Shown here: positions 27,114-35,924 of the stretch, in pieces
Numbering within the stretch: position 1 is the first letter of the stretch
Layout of the letters: every line of letters begins with the position of its first letter
Origin: Bacteroidales bacterium
GTDB taxonomy: Bacteria > Bacteroidota > Bacteroidia > Bacteroidales > Tenuifilaceae
Length of the DNA stretch: 64,000 bases
NCBI GenBank assembly: GCA_020636845.1
Contig: JACJXD010000011.1
Span: 13,226-77,225 of the forward strand
Direction of reading: 5' to 3'
The notes under the pieces: generated by a model
Told to the model about the DNA's origin: nothing
Seen by the model: the letters and a program-made list of their open reading frames with translations, nothing else
The model's database searches: none
Position numbers and translations under genes: made by a program

Positions 27114-28541
27114 TTACGATTTGATAACGTAAAGTTGACCTGTAGTATCGCGTGTTACCTTTACTTTTTCACCTTTTTCTATATGACCGTATTCCGAAAC
27201 GGCATCGTACCATTCGCCTTCAATTTCTACTTTCCCTGATGGACGAAGAATTGTAACTGCAATACCTTCCTTGCCAATCATTGTTTTAATTTTTAGGTCG
27301 GTGCCTACAAATCCCTTACTATCGTCGAGTTTTGAACTTAGCGATAAATTTGGAAACATTGGGGATAACAGCAATTTTTTGCTGAAGTATATTCCCGCGA
27401 TAAGCCCGACAAAAACCGATGCCACAACAATTCCAAATGGTTTAAGAATTACCAAAGCATTAAAGGTTCCTGTTTCGCGGAAGACATTATTGTCTATCAT
27501 AGCTAAGGTTAGCCCGGCAATTATTAAAATAATGCCGGATATTCCCGTAATTCCGAAACCGGGTATGGCAAAAACTTCGATGGCAACCAGTATAAGGCCT
27601 ATAATGAAAAGTGCCAACTCCCAATTTTGGGCCAGCCCTTCAACGTAAAGCGGAGCAAAGTATAGAATTGCCGCTAGGGTTGCAGCGGCTAAAGGAAATC
27701 CTATTCCGGGAGTTTGTAGTTCGAAGTAAATGCCACCAATAATTATCATTATTAAAATTCCCGATACCAAGGGATTTGCAAAAAATCCTACTATACCATC
27801 TACAAATGTCGGTTTATACTCGCTTATAGTGTAAGATTTTACCCCTGCTTTTTTCATTACCTCTTCAATGTCTTCGGCTAGCCCTTCACAATACCCGTTT
27901 TTCATGGCTTCGTTAGCAGTGAACGTTAGTACCTTTCCGCTGTCGATAACTCCTTCAATGTAAATTGACGGGTCAACCATGGCCTCTGCAATTCTTGGGT
28001 CGCGACGCCATTTTAGTATTGTATCTGTTCCCGATATTATGGTATCGTAGCCTTTTGCCTCGGCGGTAGCCCGCATTGTGCTTCGCATAAACGACTGAAA
28101 TTTGTCGGGAACTACATGTCCCGATTGGTCAACAACCGTAGCCGCGCCAATACTTCCACCCTTGCGCATGTAAATGCTGTCGCAGGCAATGGAAATTAAA
28201 GCACCTGCCGATGCCGCTTGATTATCGATAAATACCCAGACAGGCGTTTTGCTGTTGATAATTTTTGTTCTGATAGAATCGGCAATGTCAACCATTCCAC
28301 CATAGGTATTTAGGTGAATAAGAATAACATCGGCGTTAGCCTTCTGGGCTTCTTCAAATCCTACCTTAATGTGCCGCCAGGCCGACGGCATAATGTTTTC
28401 CTTAATGTTGATTTTAAATACCTTGGTGTTCTGAATGTCATCTTGAGCTATGACATTTAAACTCGAAAGTGTAAAAATGGCTAGTATTATAAGGTGTACA
28501 ATTGCGTATGTACTCCATCTCTTTTTTGTGGTAATTGCCAT
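27114..28541 (-). CDS. NfeD-family membrane serine protease (ClpP-class)
   Basis: A 475-residue protein: signal/anchor segment (about 12-32), a ClpP-like protease domain (about 40-235) with NTYGGMVDIADSIRTKI, DNQAASAGALISIACDSIYM (catalytic Ser in the SAG motif) and IGAATVVDQSG, then four or five membrane helices (about 250-400) and a C-terminal OB-fold (GKEGIAVTILRPSGKVEIEG). This is the long-form NfeD/stomatin-operon protease. No stomatin gene is adjacent here. It is likely in membrane-protein quality control. Confidence 0.88.
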   Translation of the reverse strand: MAITTKKRWSTYAIVHLIILAIFTLSSLNVIAQDDIQNTKVFKINIKENIMPSAWRHIKVGFEEAQKANADVILIHLNTYGGMVDIADSIRTKIINSKTPVWVFIDNQAASAGALISIACDSIYMRKGGSIGAATVVDQSGHVVPDKFQSFMRSTMRATAEAKGYDTIISGTDTILKWRRDPRIAEAMVDPSIYIEGVIDSGKVLTFTANEAMKNGYCEGLAEDIEEVMKKAGVKSYTISEYKPTFVDGIVGFFANPLVSGILIMIIIGGIYFELQTPGIGFPLAAATLAAILYFAPLYVEGLAQNWELALFIIGLILVAIEVFAIPGFGITGISGIILIIAGLTLAMIDNNVFRETGTFNALVILKPFGIVVASVFVGLIAGIYFSKKLLLSPMFPNLSLSSKLDDSKGFVGTDLKIKTMIGKEGIAVTILRPSGKVEIEGEWYDAVSEYGHIEKGEKVKVTRDTTGQLYVIKS

Positions 28542-28585
28542 AAATTATGGGGTTTTAACTTTTACGAAGATACGCTATTTTTAAG

Positions 28586-29329
28586 TTATATACTTTTAAT
28601 AAAATTTAAAAAGGTTGCAATAGCCTTTTGCTTATCAGCATTTAGTATGTACGATATGTTATTTTTTAGGTAGAAAACGGCTTCGTCGAAATTTATATTT
28701 AAAGGTTCGAATTCTTTTACAGCCTCTTCAATACTATTTATGCCGTGGCTAAGTGCAGCGTTAAGGCGTTTGAGAAATCCATCTTTAAATTGACTTTTTG
28801 TAATCCATACGGCAAAAACAAAGGGTAGTCCTGTAAAATCTTTCCATGCTTCGGATAAATCTATTACGTATTTGTACTCTTTTTCGGCTTCAAAAACCCT
28901 GTCGCCAATCAGCACGAGAGCGTCGTTTCCGTTGAAGTTGTTAAAGTTGTGTTGAGGCGAAAGTTGTGCCCATTGGGGATTTATTTTCCAGTAATTTTTG
29001 CTTAGTACTTTTACTAATCTTACAGATGTTAGGGATTGGTAATCAAGGAAAACCCTTTCAATTTTGTCCAAAGGACAATTACTTAGTAAAGCCACGCTTC
29101 GAACTTTTCCGTTTGAACTTATGCAAAAATCGCTTATAATTTCGTATTTGTCAATTGACGGCAGGGCACCAACGGGAACTAACGCAATTTGAGATTCCCC
29201 TGATTTTAACTTTTTAGCGCATTCGGCAGGATAGTCCCATAACAGTTCAATTTCTTCCATTTTCGAATGCTTTAGTCCAAAAGCAAAAGGGGCCGTGTTT
29301 AAGTACGATATTGCTGAGATTTTTATCAT
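28586..29329 (-). CDS. mqnA: Chorismate dehydratase MqnA (futalosine pathway)
   Basis: A 247-residue periplasmic-binding-protein-like enzyme that converts chorismate to 3-[(1-carboxyvinyl)oxy]benzoate, the first step of menaquinone synthesis by the futalosine route. Family features: N-terminal ISYLNTAPFAFGL, the central IALVPVGALPSI, VRSVALLSN, LDYQSLTSVRLVKVL, LVIGDRVFE and LPFVFAVWI. This implies menaquinone-based respiration or electron transfer. No other mqn gene is in the window. Confidence 0.92.
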   Translation of the reverse strand: MIKISAISYLNTAPFAFGLKHSKMEEIELLWDYPAECAKKLKSGESQIALVPVGALPSIDKYEIISDFCISSNGKVRSVALLSNCPLDKIERVFLDYQSLTSVRLVKVLSKNYWKINPQWAQLSPQHNFNNFNGNDALVLIGDRVFEAEKEYKYVIDLSEAWKDFTGLPFVFAVWITKSQFKDGFLKRLNAALSHGINSIEEAVKEFEPLNINFDEAVFYLKNNISYILNADKQKAIATFLNFIKSI

Positions 29330-29512
29330 TTTTAGTTATTATAATGAACTTCTTTTTGCAAAGCAAGGTTAAAATAATTGCGAGTGTGGGATGGTTCGAA
29401 CTGGTATTAAATAATTGTGTGTAAACGAACTAAACCGCCAGTAATGCTAAAAGTTATCAATACCTTACTTATGCGTAAAATTAGTAAACTCATTTTTATT
29501 CTGAAAGTTTAG

Positions 29513-29520
29513 TAAATTTG
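29513..29520 (+). promoter_or_regulatory. -7 box before purB
   Basis: TAAATTTG matches TAnnTTTG, 23 nt before the purB start. No clear -33 box. Confidence 0.45.
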
Positions 29521-29543
29521 AAGAAAAATTTAATATTCGAATA

Positions 29544-30890
29544 ATGTCTTTAACACCTTTAAGCGCCGTTTCGCCAATCGATGGTCGATATTTTGAGAAA
29601 ACTAATGGATTAAGCGGATACTTTTCCGAATATGCCTTAATTCGTTACAGATTATGGGTTGAAGTTGAATACTTTATAGCACTTTGTGAAATTCCGTTAC
29701 CCCAATTACAGGGATTTAATTCCGATAATTTTGAAAAGTTACGGGATATATACAGGAATTGCACACTCGAAAATGCCGCTAGGGTTAAGGATATTGAGCG
29801 GACAACCAACCATGATGTAAAAGCCGTTGAGTATTTCATAAAGGAACAATTCGATAGGTTAGGTTTGTCGGATTTTAAGGAATTTGTTCACTTTGGCTTG
29901 ACTTCACAGGATATTAATAATACTGCGTTTCCTGCAATGATTAGGGATGCCGTGGCGAACGAAATAGTTCCGGCTATTAAAAACATTACCGATAAGTTAA
30001 AAGAGTTATCCTTGGAGTGGAACGATATTCCTATGTTGGCTCGTACTCATGGGCAACCGGCTTCACCAACCCGCTTAGGTAAGGAAATTAGGGTTTTTAC
30101 TGAAAGGGTAGAAGCACAACTTTCCCAACTTTCAACGATTCCCTACTCTGCAAAGTTTGGAGGGGCAACGGGAAATTTCAATGCACACGCGGTTGCTTAT
30201 CCCGAAATTAATTGGGTTGATTTTGCCAATAACTTTGTGAACAGTACGTTGAAGCTTAATCGTTCTCAAACTACTACTCAAATAGAACATTACGATAATG
30301 CTGCTGCCTTGTTCGATGTTTTTAAGCGAATTAACACCATCTTCATCGATTTTTGCAGGGATGCTTGGATGTACATATCAATGGAATACTTTAAGCAGCA
30401 AATAAAAAAGGGTGAAGTTGGCTCTTCGGCAATGCCGCATAAAGTAAATCCTATTGACTTTGAAAATGCTGAAGGTAACCTTGGAATGGCTAATGCAATA
30501 TTTGAGCATTTATCGTCGAAGTTACCAATTTCGAGGCTTCAGCGCGATTTAACCGATTCTACGGTTATTCGCAATGTTGGTGTTCCTTTTGCCCATACAC
30601 TTATTGCCTTAAAATCGATAGAAAAAGGGGTAGGCAAGCTTATTGTGAATGTCGATGCTATTAATAACGACCTTATAAAAAATTGGATTGTTATTGCCGA
30701 AGGCATACAAACAATATTGCGACGCGAAGGTTATCCTAATCCTTACGAGAAGTTAAAAGAATTAACCAGAACCAATAAATCGGTAACTCAGGACGATTTT
30801 ATGCAGTTTATAGATCAACTTGATGTAAAACCAAGCGTAAAGGACGAACTAAAAAAACTTACACCTTTTAATTACACTGGTTTAAAATAA
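29544..30890 (+). CDS. purB: Adenylosuccinate lyase
   Basis: Two purine steps: SAICAR to AICAR plus fumarate, and adenylosuccinate to AMP plus fumarate. The 448-residue protein has the fumarase/aspartase signature GSSAMPHKVNP at 293-303 (catalytic serine loop), ARTHGQPASP with the catalytic histidine near 169, and FVHFGLTSQDINNTA near 115-128. The first 20 residues (LSAVSPIDGRY) are those of the E. coli-type enzyme. It has its own -7 box and is 70 nt upstream of an exporter gene. Confidence 0.96.
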   Translation: MSLTPLSAVSPIDGRYFEKTNGLSGYFSEYALIRYRLWVEVEYFIALCEIPLPQLQGFNSDNFEKLRDIYRNCTLENAARVKDIERTTNHDVKAVEYFIKEQFDRLGLSDFKEFVHFGLTSQDINNTAFPAMIRDAVANEIVPAIKNITDKLKELSLEWNDIPMLARTHGQPASPTRLGKEIRVFTERVEAQLSQLSTIPYSAKFGGATGNFNAHAVAYPEINWVDFANNFVNSTLKLNRSQTTTQIEHYDNAAALFDVFKRINTIFIDFCRDAWMYISMEYFKQQIKKGEVGSSAMPHKVNPIDFENAEGNLGMANAIFEHLSSKLPISRLQRDLTDSTVIRNVGVPFAHTLIALKSIEKGVGKLIVNVDAINNDLIKNWIVIAEGIQTILRREGYPNPYEKLKELTRTNKSVTQDDFMQFIDQLDVKPSVKDELKKLTPFNYTGLK

Positions 30891-30960
30891 TTTTAGCATA
30901 TTCGCAAACTCAAATAATTTAAGCAATTCAATAACGATACTTATCTGAATCGAAAAACGA

Positions 30961-32778
30961 ATGAAAAATTTTTCCAAACTACTTAAATTCATTATACCAT
31001 ATAAGTGGCATGTTGCGGTTAATGTTTTTAGTAATATAGTAGCCGCACTGTTCTCTTTGTTCTCTTTGGCAATGCTAATTCCGTTTATGCAGATTTTGTT
31101 TGGAACCGTGCCTATGATCGACGTTAAGCCGGAATTTACATTCAGTACAAAAGCGGTTGTTGCTAACTTAAATTACTTTTTAAGTGAAATGATTCGAAAT
31201 CACGATAAGACTACTGCGTTGATTTTTGTGATTATGCTTGTACTTATTGCGTCGTTTTTAAAGAATTTGTTCACATATATATCATTGTACTATTTAGCCC
31301 CAATTAGAACTGGCGTTCTCAGGGATATTAGGAATACATTGTATCGAAAAGTTGTAGAGTTACCCATTGGATATTATACCGAAGAGAAGAAGGGCGATGT
31401 TATTAGTAAAATGACCAATGATGTAAATGAAATTGAAGTTTCCATAATTCGTTCGCTGGAGATGTTCTTCCGCGATCCAATAATTATACTTATCCACCTT
31501 GCAGGGTTAATATACATTAGCCCGCAGTTAACCCTTTTTGTTTTGTTGCTTTTGCCTATTACAGGGGGAATTATTGGAAGGGTTGGAAAATCGTTGCGGA
31601 AAACATCGTTTAAGGGCCAACGGAAAATGGGTGCAATCCTTACTCTAATAGAAGAAACGTTAGGTGGATTGCGAGTTATAAAAGCTTTTAATGCCGAAAA
31701 AAAGGTTATTCAACGTTTCGAGAGTGTTAACAGTTTTTACTCAACGCTTATGCGTAACATGTGGCGTCGTAGAGATTTGGCCACTCCGTTAAGTGAGTTT
31801 TTGGGAACCATTGTAGTCGCCTTGGTGCTTTGGTATGGTGGACGATTAATTTTTACAGGGAAAGGGAACCTAGGACCGGAGTCGTTAATTGCGTACATTA
31901 GTATTTTCTACATGATTATTAATCCTGCCAAGTCTTTTTCAAATGCGTACTACAATATATTAAAGGGTATGGCTTCAGCCGATAGAATAGATTCTATTTT
32001 GTCTGCTGAAAATCCAATTAAAGAGAAAGATGGAGCTATTAAGTTAGATAGTTTTAATCATAGCATCGAATATCGCAATGTAAGTTTCAAATATCAGGAT
32101 GAAGTGGTTTTAAAGGATGTAAACCTGACTATCGAAAAGGGAAAGACGGTTGCATTGGTTGGACAGTCTGGTTCCGGAAAAAGTACAATGGTCGATTTAC
32201 TGCCACGATACTGGGATGTAATTGATGGCGAAATTTTAATTGATGGTATTAATGTTAAGGATTGCGATTTGGTTAGTTTGCGGAATTTAATGGGAAATGT
32301 AAATCAGGAGCCAATTCTTTTTAACGATAACTTCTACAATAACATAACGTTTGGAGTGGAAAATACCACCGAGGCCAATGTTATTGCGGCTGCAAAAATT
32401 GCCAATGCTCACGATTTTATTATGGCTACTCCTAATCAGTATTATACCAATATCGGCGATAGAGGAAGTAAATTGTCCGGAGGACAGCGCCAACGAATAA
32501 GCATTGCACGTGCAATACTGAAAAACCCTCCAATAATGATTTTGGATGAAGCAACTAGCGCTCTTGATACCGAATCGGAAAAACTTGTGCAGGAGGCCAT
32601 CGAAAATTTAATGAAGAACAGAACCTCATTGGTTATAGCACACCGTTTGTCAACCATACGCAATGCCGATTTAATTTGTGTTTTACACGAGGGGCAAATT
32701 GTTGAGCGTGGACGACACGAGGAGTTACTTAAACTTAACGGATACTATGCAAGGTTGCATAATTTGCAATTAAAGTAG
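30961..32778 (+). CDS. ABC exporter, MsbA-like (fused permease-ATPase)
   Basis: A 605-residue half-transporter: six membrane helices in residues 1-330, then an ATPase domain with Walker A GQSGSGKST near 400, Q-loop NQEPILFNDN, signature LSGGQRQRISIA, Walker B IMILDEATSALD and the H-loop AHRLSTI. Homodimers of this type export lipid A-core or other lipids; the Bacteroidota version is usually annotated as a multidrug or lipid exporter. The substrate is not proven. It ends at a terminator 25 nt downstream. Confidence 0.9.
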   Translation: MKNFSKLLKFIIPYKWHVAVNVFSNIVAALFSLFSLAMLIPFMQILFGTVPMIDVKPEFTFSTKAVVANLNYFLSEMIRNHDKTTALIFVIMLVLIASFLKNLFTYISLYYLAPIRTGVLRDIRNTLYRKVVELPIGYYTEEKKGDVISKMTNDVNEIEVSIIRSLEMFFRDPIIILIHLAGLIYISPQLTLFVLLLLPITGGIIGRVGKSLRKTSFKGQRKMGAILTLIEETLGGLRVIKAFNAEKKVIQRFESVNSFYSTLMRNMWRRRDLATPLSEFLGTIVVALVLWYGGRLIFTGKGNLGPESLIAYISIFYMIINPAKSFSNAYYNILKGMASADRIDSILSAENPIKEKDGAIKLDSFNHSIEYRNVSFKYQDEVVLKDVNLTIEKGKTVALVGQSGSGKSTMVDLLPRYWDVIDGEILIDGINVKDCDLVSLRNLMGNVNQEPILFNDNFYNNITFGVENTTEANVIAAAKIANAHDFIMATPNQYYTNIGDRGSKLSGGQRQRISIARAILKNPPIMILDEATSALDTESEKLVQEAIENLMKNRTSLVIAHRLSTIRNADLICVLHEGQIVERGRHEELLKLNGYYARLHNLQLK

Positions 32779-32802
32779 AAGAACTTGTTTCATACGAATA
32801 TG

Positions 32803-32829
32803 AAAAGCCATCAGAAATGATGGCTTTTT
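32803..32829 (+). terminator. Terminator after the ABC exporter gene
   Basis: Stem AAAAGCCATCA / TGATGGCTTTT with a GAAA loop, followed by T residues. Confidence 0.9.
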
Positions 32830-32865
32830 CTTTTATGATAAGGAAGTAATGTTCTGTGGTATGTA

Positions 32866-32903
32866 TTCAAAAATAAAAAGCGAAGTCTAACTGACTTCGC
32901 TTT
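32866..32903 (-). terminator. Terminator of tRNA-Ser(CGA)
   Basis: On the minus strand an 11-bp stem AAAGCGAAGTC / GACTTCGCTTT with a 5-nt loop begins 2 nt after the tRNA and is followed by a T-rich run. Confidence 0.85.
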
Positions 32904-32904
32904 G

Positions 32905-32993
32905 CGGAGAAAGAGGGATTCGAACCCTCGGACCCAGTTACCCGGATCAACGGTTTTCGAGACCGCCCCGTTCGACCACTCCGGCATCTCTCC
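32905..32993 (-). tRNA. tRNA-Ser (anticodon CGA)
   Basis: An 89-nt class II tRNA with acceptor stem GGAGAGA / TTTCTCC (one G-U pair), long variable arm, anticodon stem GCGGT / ACCGT around loop CTCGAAA, and T-arm GGTTCGAATCC. The discriminator is G and the next bases are CAA, so the CCA tail is not encoded. Its terminator hairpin follows directly. A reading frame on the minus strand across it is not a gene. Confidence 0.95.
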
Positions 32994-33003
32994 AAATGGT
33001 TTG

Positions 33004-33035
33004 CAAAAATAACTACTTTAATTTTACTATACAAG
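33004..33035 (-). promoter_or_regulatory. Promoter of tRNA-Ser(CGA)
   Basis: On the minus strand CTTG, 20 nt, TATTTTTG. The -7 box lies about 10 nt before the tRNA. Confidence 0.75.
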
Positions 33036-33061
33036 ATGCAACAACGCTTTTCAATAAATAT

Positions 33062-33069
33062 TATTTTTG
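33062..33069 (+). promoter_or_regulatory. -7 box before the DUF6132-like gene
   Basis: TATTTTTG on the plus strand, 61 nt before the start. No good -33 box. Confidence 0.4.
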
Positions 33070-33130
33070 TATGATAAAATGAACATATATACAAGTGTTG
33101 TTGTTTCTTTTACTATAAAACAGGTAAAAA

Positions 33131-33316
33131 ATGATAAAGTTGCTTAAAAACAAGAAATTCTGGCTTCCCGCTGTTGGTGTACTGGTTGGAGGTACACTCG
33201 GTTTTTTATACTATTTTTTTATAGGGTGCTCGTCAGGCAGTTGTCCTATAACTGGTTCTCCTGTAGGGAGTATAATTTTTGGTTCATTAATAGGTTTATT
33301 ACTTACCGTTAAATAG
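33131..33316 (+). CDS. Small membrane protein, DUF6132-like
   Basis: A 61-residue protein with two predicted membrane helices (about 11-31 and 44-60) joined by a cysteine-containing loop, GCSSGSCPITGSPVGS. The CxxxxC loop and the glycine-rich first helix match DUF6132-type proteins common in anaerobic Bacteroidota. Function unknown; the two cysteines might bind metal or form a disulfide. It stands alone, between a tRNA and a bidirectional terminator. Confidence 0.75.
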   Translation: MIKLLKNKKFWLPAVGVLVGGTLGFLYYFFIGCSSGSCPITGSPVGSIIFGSLIGLLLTVK

Positions 33317-33392
33317 CCGATGGTTTAATCCGATTTTTTAATCAGGGTTTGTTGTACAATACGGTAAAAGTAATTTTATAGACGTTTGGGTA

Positions 33393-33425
33393 AAAAAGAG
33401 TTGTACTATTTGTACAACTCTTTTT
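33393..33425. terminator. Bidirectional terminator
   Basis: A perfect 14-bp stem AAAAAGAGTTGTAC / GTACAACTCTTTTT with a 5-nt loop, between the convergent DUF6132-like and methyltransferase genes. Confidence 0.9.
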
Positions 33426-33432
33426 GCAGCAT

Positions 33433-34206
33433 TTAAAGTTTTCTTCCTATATAAAAAGCATATCCATAAAACTCTTTATACTTGTAGTATAATTGGGCTT
33501 CGTGTTGTTGATACGCGACAAATTCTTCCGCCATTTTATTTCCGACGTATTTCTTTAGAAATATTTTTTGTGCAGAAATTTGCGGAGTATAAAAGTGGTT
33601 TGTCCAGCAGTTCTCAGGGAGTATAAAGGTAGCAACAGGAATAAACCCTGCATTTTGCATTTGGCTGATTTTATTCGGAATAGTATCTATTTCAGGATAG
33701 GCTTCTTGCCAAAAGTTATTAATTTCTTCGGGGCGTTTGTTGGTAAACCATGATGCTTCGGTAACGGCAAGGTAACCGCCTGGTTTCAAAAATCTTTTCC
33801 ATTTGTTTAAACCCTGCACAAAACCAATGTTATATATTGCGCCCTCCGACCATATTAAGTCCAACTCTTCATCCTGAAAAGACAAATTATCCATGGAACC
33901 AGTTTCTCCTTTTACTCTGTCCTGAAGATTTAATTTAGTGGCATTTTGGTTGAATAAATCAATAAATGTAGAAAATATGTCAACTCCTGTAATATGACCC
34001 GGAGCATGTTGTGCCAGCACCATTGTTTGGCCCCCTGTTCCGCATCCAATATCGGCAATTCGCGATTTGTCGGTAAGGTTATCAATAAAACTTAATGCTT
34101 TAACTGTTACTTCGGGACTACCGGGCCCTTGACGTTCGATGCTTGAAAAGTATTCGCAGATTAGATTAAAATCGAATTCATGAATAGTTTTATTTTCGTT
34201 GTTCAT
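33433..34206 (-). CDS. SAM-dependent class I methyltransferase
   Basis: A 257-residue protein from the ATG at 34206; a longer version needs a TTG at 34263 and does not match the family start MNNENKTIHEFDFNLICEYF. SAM-binding motif I is IADIGCGTGGQTMVLAQ near residue 50, with GVDIFSTFID (post-I acidic residue) and LIWSEGAIYN as motif II region. Related proteins are annotated as small-molecule methyltransferases; the substrate is unknown. It is monocistronic, ended by the 33393 hairpin. Confidence 0.85.
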   Translation of the reverse strand: MNNENKTIHEFDFNLICEYFSSIERQGPGSPEVTVKALSFIDNLTDKSRIADIGCGTGGQTMVLAQHAPGHITGVDIFSTFIDLFNQNATKLNLQDRVKGETGSMDNLSFQDEELDLIWSEGAIYNIGFVQGLNKWKRFLKPGGYLAVTEASWFTNKRPEEINNFWQEAYPEIDTIPNKISQMQNAGFIPVATFILPENCWTNHFYTPQISAQKIFLKKYVGNKMAEEFVAYQQHEAQLYYKYKEFYGYAFYIGRKL

Positions 34207-34318
34207 GGCGTTTAATTTTTGTTTGAGACGTAAATCATTAGATAAGTCTCTTATAGTATTCAATACAATAAAAATAAATACTCCGGTATGAATATACCTG
34301 AGTTTAATTATAGGAGGA

Positions 34319-34351
34319 TAACCTTAGCACGGAACTTAGCCAAGGTTATTT
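34319..34351. repeat. Imperfect inverted repeat upstream of the methyltransferase gene
   Basis: TAACCTTAGC ... GCCAAGGTTA forms an imperfect hairpin with a long loop in the 300-nt gap between the methyltransferase start and tRNA-Ser(TGA). On the minus strand it lies 113 nt upstream of the ATG at 34206. It could be an operator or a weak terminator. Nothing else stands out in this gap. Confidence 0.35.
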
Positions 34352-34486
34352 ACTTTACCGAATCCGATTTGAATTTGTACATCCAAAGTTTTTAGTTCAA
34401 CAAAGATAAAAATTTTCCATTAGAAATTATCCATTTAGTAAGGGATAGATTGTATGTAGTATGATGGTTGCTAAATTATTGGTATA

Positions 34487-34518
34487 AATAAAAAAAGCGA
34501 AATCATTCGATTTCGCTT
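34487..34518 (-). terminator. Terminator of tRNA-Ser(TGA)
   Basis: On the minus strand a 10-bp stem AAGCGAAATC / GATTTCGCTT with a 4-nt loop and a T run. The first A of the stem is the last base of the encoded CCA. Confidence 0.85.
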
Positions 34519-34607
34519 GGCGGAGAAAGAGGGATTCGAACCCCCGGTTCGCTTACGCGAACAACGGTTTTCAAGACCGCCGCATTCGACCACTCTGCCA
34601 TTTCTCC
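34518..34607 (-). tRNA. tRNA-Ser (anticodon TGA)
   Basis: A 90-nt class II tRNA including an encoded CCA. Acceptor stem GGAGAAA / TTTCTCC, anticodon stem GCGGT / ACCGT around CTTGAAA, variable arm GTTCGCGTAAGCGAAC, T-arm GGTTCGAATCC. Very similar to the tRNA-Ser(CGA) 1.6 kb away, which lacks the encoded CCA. Confidence 0.95.
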
Positions 34608-34612
34608 GTCGG

Positions 34613-34643
34613 CAAAAGTATATTGTTTTTTCATATTACCAAA
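34613..34643 (-). promoter_or_regulatory. Promoter of tRNA-Ser(TGA)
   Basis: On the minus strand TTTG, 19 nt, TACTTTTG, the full Bacteroidota consensus, 5 nt before the tRNA. Confidence 0.85.
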
Positions 34644-34773
34644 ACATGTCAAAAATTTTTCTTTAAACTATTGCTTAATATCTAAAAAAATCAATAATTT
34701 AGCATTGAGTAAAAATTTTTTTTTTAAAGAACCACTAAAAATGGCTGTTATGACAAAAAATATTGTGAAAAAA

Positions 34774-34804
34774 CTTGCTTTTATTGATAAATGCAATAAT
34801 TTTG
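34774..34804 (+). promoter_or_regulatory. Promoter of the HU gene
   Basis: TTG (34775-34777), 19 nt, TAATTTTG (34797-34804). It lies 46 nt before the start codon. Confidence 0.75.
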
Positions 34805-34850
34805 TCTTTGATAGTCAACTAACTATTTCTAACCCTAAAAATTATCAATT

Positions 34851-35123
34851 ATGAACAAAGCTCAATTAATTGACGCAATTGCAGCTGAAGCTAAGATTAC
34901 AAAGGCTGATGCAAAGAAAGCATTAGACGCTTTCATCAAGTCTACAGGTACAGCTCTTAAAAAAGGTGACCGTGTAGCTCTTGTAGGTTTTGGTTCATTT
35001 TCGGTAGCTAAAAGAAATGCTCGCACCGGACGTAACCCTCAAACTGGCAAGCCTATCAATATCAAGGCTAAAAAGGTTGTTAAGTTTAAAGCTGGTAGCG
35101 AACTCAACGGTAAAGTTCAATAA
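34851..35123 (+). CDS. HU-family DNA-binding protein
   Basis: A 90-residue histone-like protein: MNKAQLIDAIAAEAKITKADAKKAL, then VALVGFGSFSVAKRNARTGRNPQTGKPI (fragment GFGSFSVAKRNARTGRNPQ), the HU signature with the DNA-bending beta arms. It binds and bends DNA without strong sequence preference and compacts the nucleoid. It has a canonical promoter and its own terminator, as expected for an abundant protein. Confidence 0.96.
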   Translation: MNKAQLIDAIAAEAKITKADAKKALDAFIKSTGTALKKGDRVALVGFGSFSVAKRNARTGRNPQTGKPINIKAKKVVKFKAGSELNGKVQ

Positions 35124-35143
35124 GTTTTTAAACTTATTTAAGG

Positions 35144-35170
35144 AAGGAGGGCTAGTAGTCCTCCTTTTTG
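35144..35170 (+). terminator. Terminator after HU
   Basis: Stem AAGGAGG / CCTCCTT with a 9-nt loop followed by TTTTG. Confidence 0.75.
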
Positions 35171-35185
35171 TTTATTTTAGCATGT

Positions 35186-35890
35186 ATGATAAATGTGCTA
35201 AATGATATTGAAAGTAGCATAAGGGGAGAGTTGATTGCTTACCTTTCTGGGTTTACGCTAGAGCGTAGGTACAACCAATTCGTTAAAGTTCTAAACAACC
35301 GTACAAGGTATATTTCCGTTGTTTTGGAAAATGTTTATCAGCCACAAAATGCCAGTGCCGTTTTGCGTTCGTGCGATTGTCATGGTGTTCAGGATATTCA
35401 TATAATCGAGAAGGATAATTCATTTTTAGTTGATCCCAATATTGATATGGGATCGTCCAAGTGGCTTACGTTGCATCGGTATAGTTCCGATACGGCAGGT
35501 GTATTGCGAGTTATAAAATCAAGGGGGTATAGGATTGTTGCTACTTCTCCGCACAAGTGTGATGTTGATATTCGGGGGTTAGATTTAGGAAGGGGACCTA
35601 TAGCACTTGTGTTTGGAACAGAGTTAACCGGTTTATCCGAAGAAGCGTTAAGTATGGCCGACGAATATGTAACCATTCCGATGTTTGGCTTTACCGAAAG
35701 TTTTAACATATCGGTTTCTGTTGCTTTATGCTTATACGAACTTACGCATCGATTAAGGAAGTCGAATATTCAGTATGGGTTAACCATTGAGGAGCAGGAG
35801 CAGATATTATTAACATGGTTAAGGTCAAGCATTCGGAATTCCGACTTAATAATTAAACGTTTTATTGCTGAGTATGGTAAAAAAGTATAA
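35186..35890 (+). CDS. TrmH/SpoU-family RNA 2'-O-methyltransferase
   Basis: A 234-residue protein from the ATG at 35186; the in-frame TTG at 35168 lies in the HU terminator. SPOUT motifs: NASAVLRSCDCHGV (motif 1, with N and R), ALVFGTELTGLSEE (motif 2) and IPMFGFTESFNISVSVALCLYEL (motif 3, fragment GFTESFNISVSVAL). The N- and C-terminal helices match tRNA (Gm18) methyltransferase TrmH, the likely activity, but other RNA substrates cannot be excluded. Confidence 0.9.
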   Translation: MINVLNDIESSIRGELIAYLSGFTLERRYNQFVKVLNNRTRYISVVLENVYQPQNASAVLRSCDCHGVQDIHIIEKDNSFLVDPNIDMGSSKWLTLHRYSSDTAGVLRVIKSRGYRIVATSPHKCDVDIRGLDLGRGPIALVFGTELTGLSEEALSMADEYVTIPMFGFTESFNISVSVALCLYELTHRLRKSNIQYGLTIEEQEQILLTWLRSSIRNSDLIIKRFIAEYGKKV

Positions 35891-35924
35891 ATTTGTATTC
35901 TAGTGGATAACTAATTAATTGCAA

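Noticed and set aside
32867..33094. 75-codon reading frame on the minus strand
   Set aside because: It runs through tRNA-Ser(CGA), its terminator and promoter; its protein is a translation of tRNA sequence.
33433..34263. Longer methyltransferase from 34263
   Set aside because: It needs a TTG start; the ATG at 34206 agrees with the family N-terminus.
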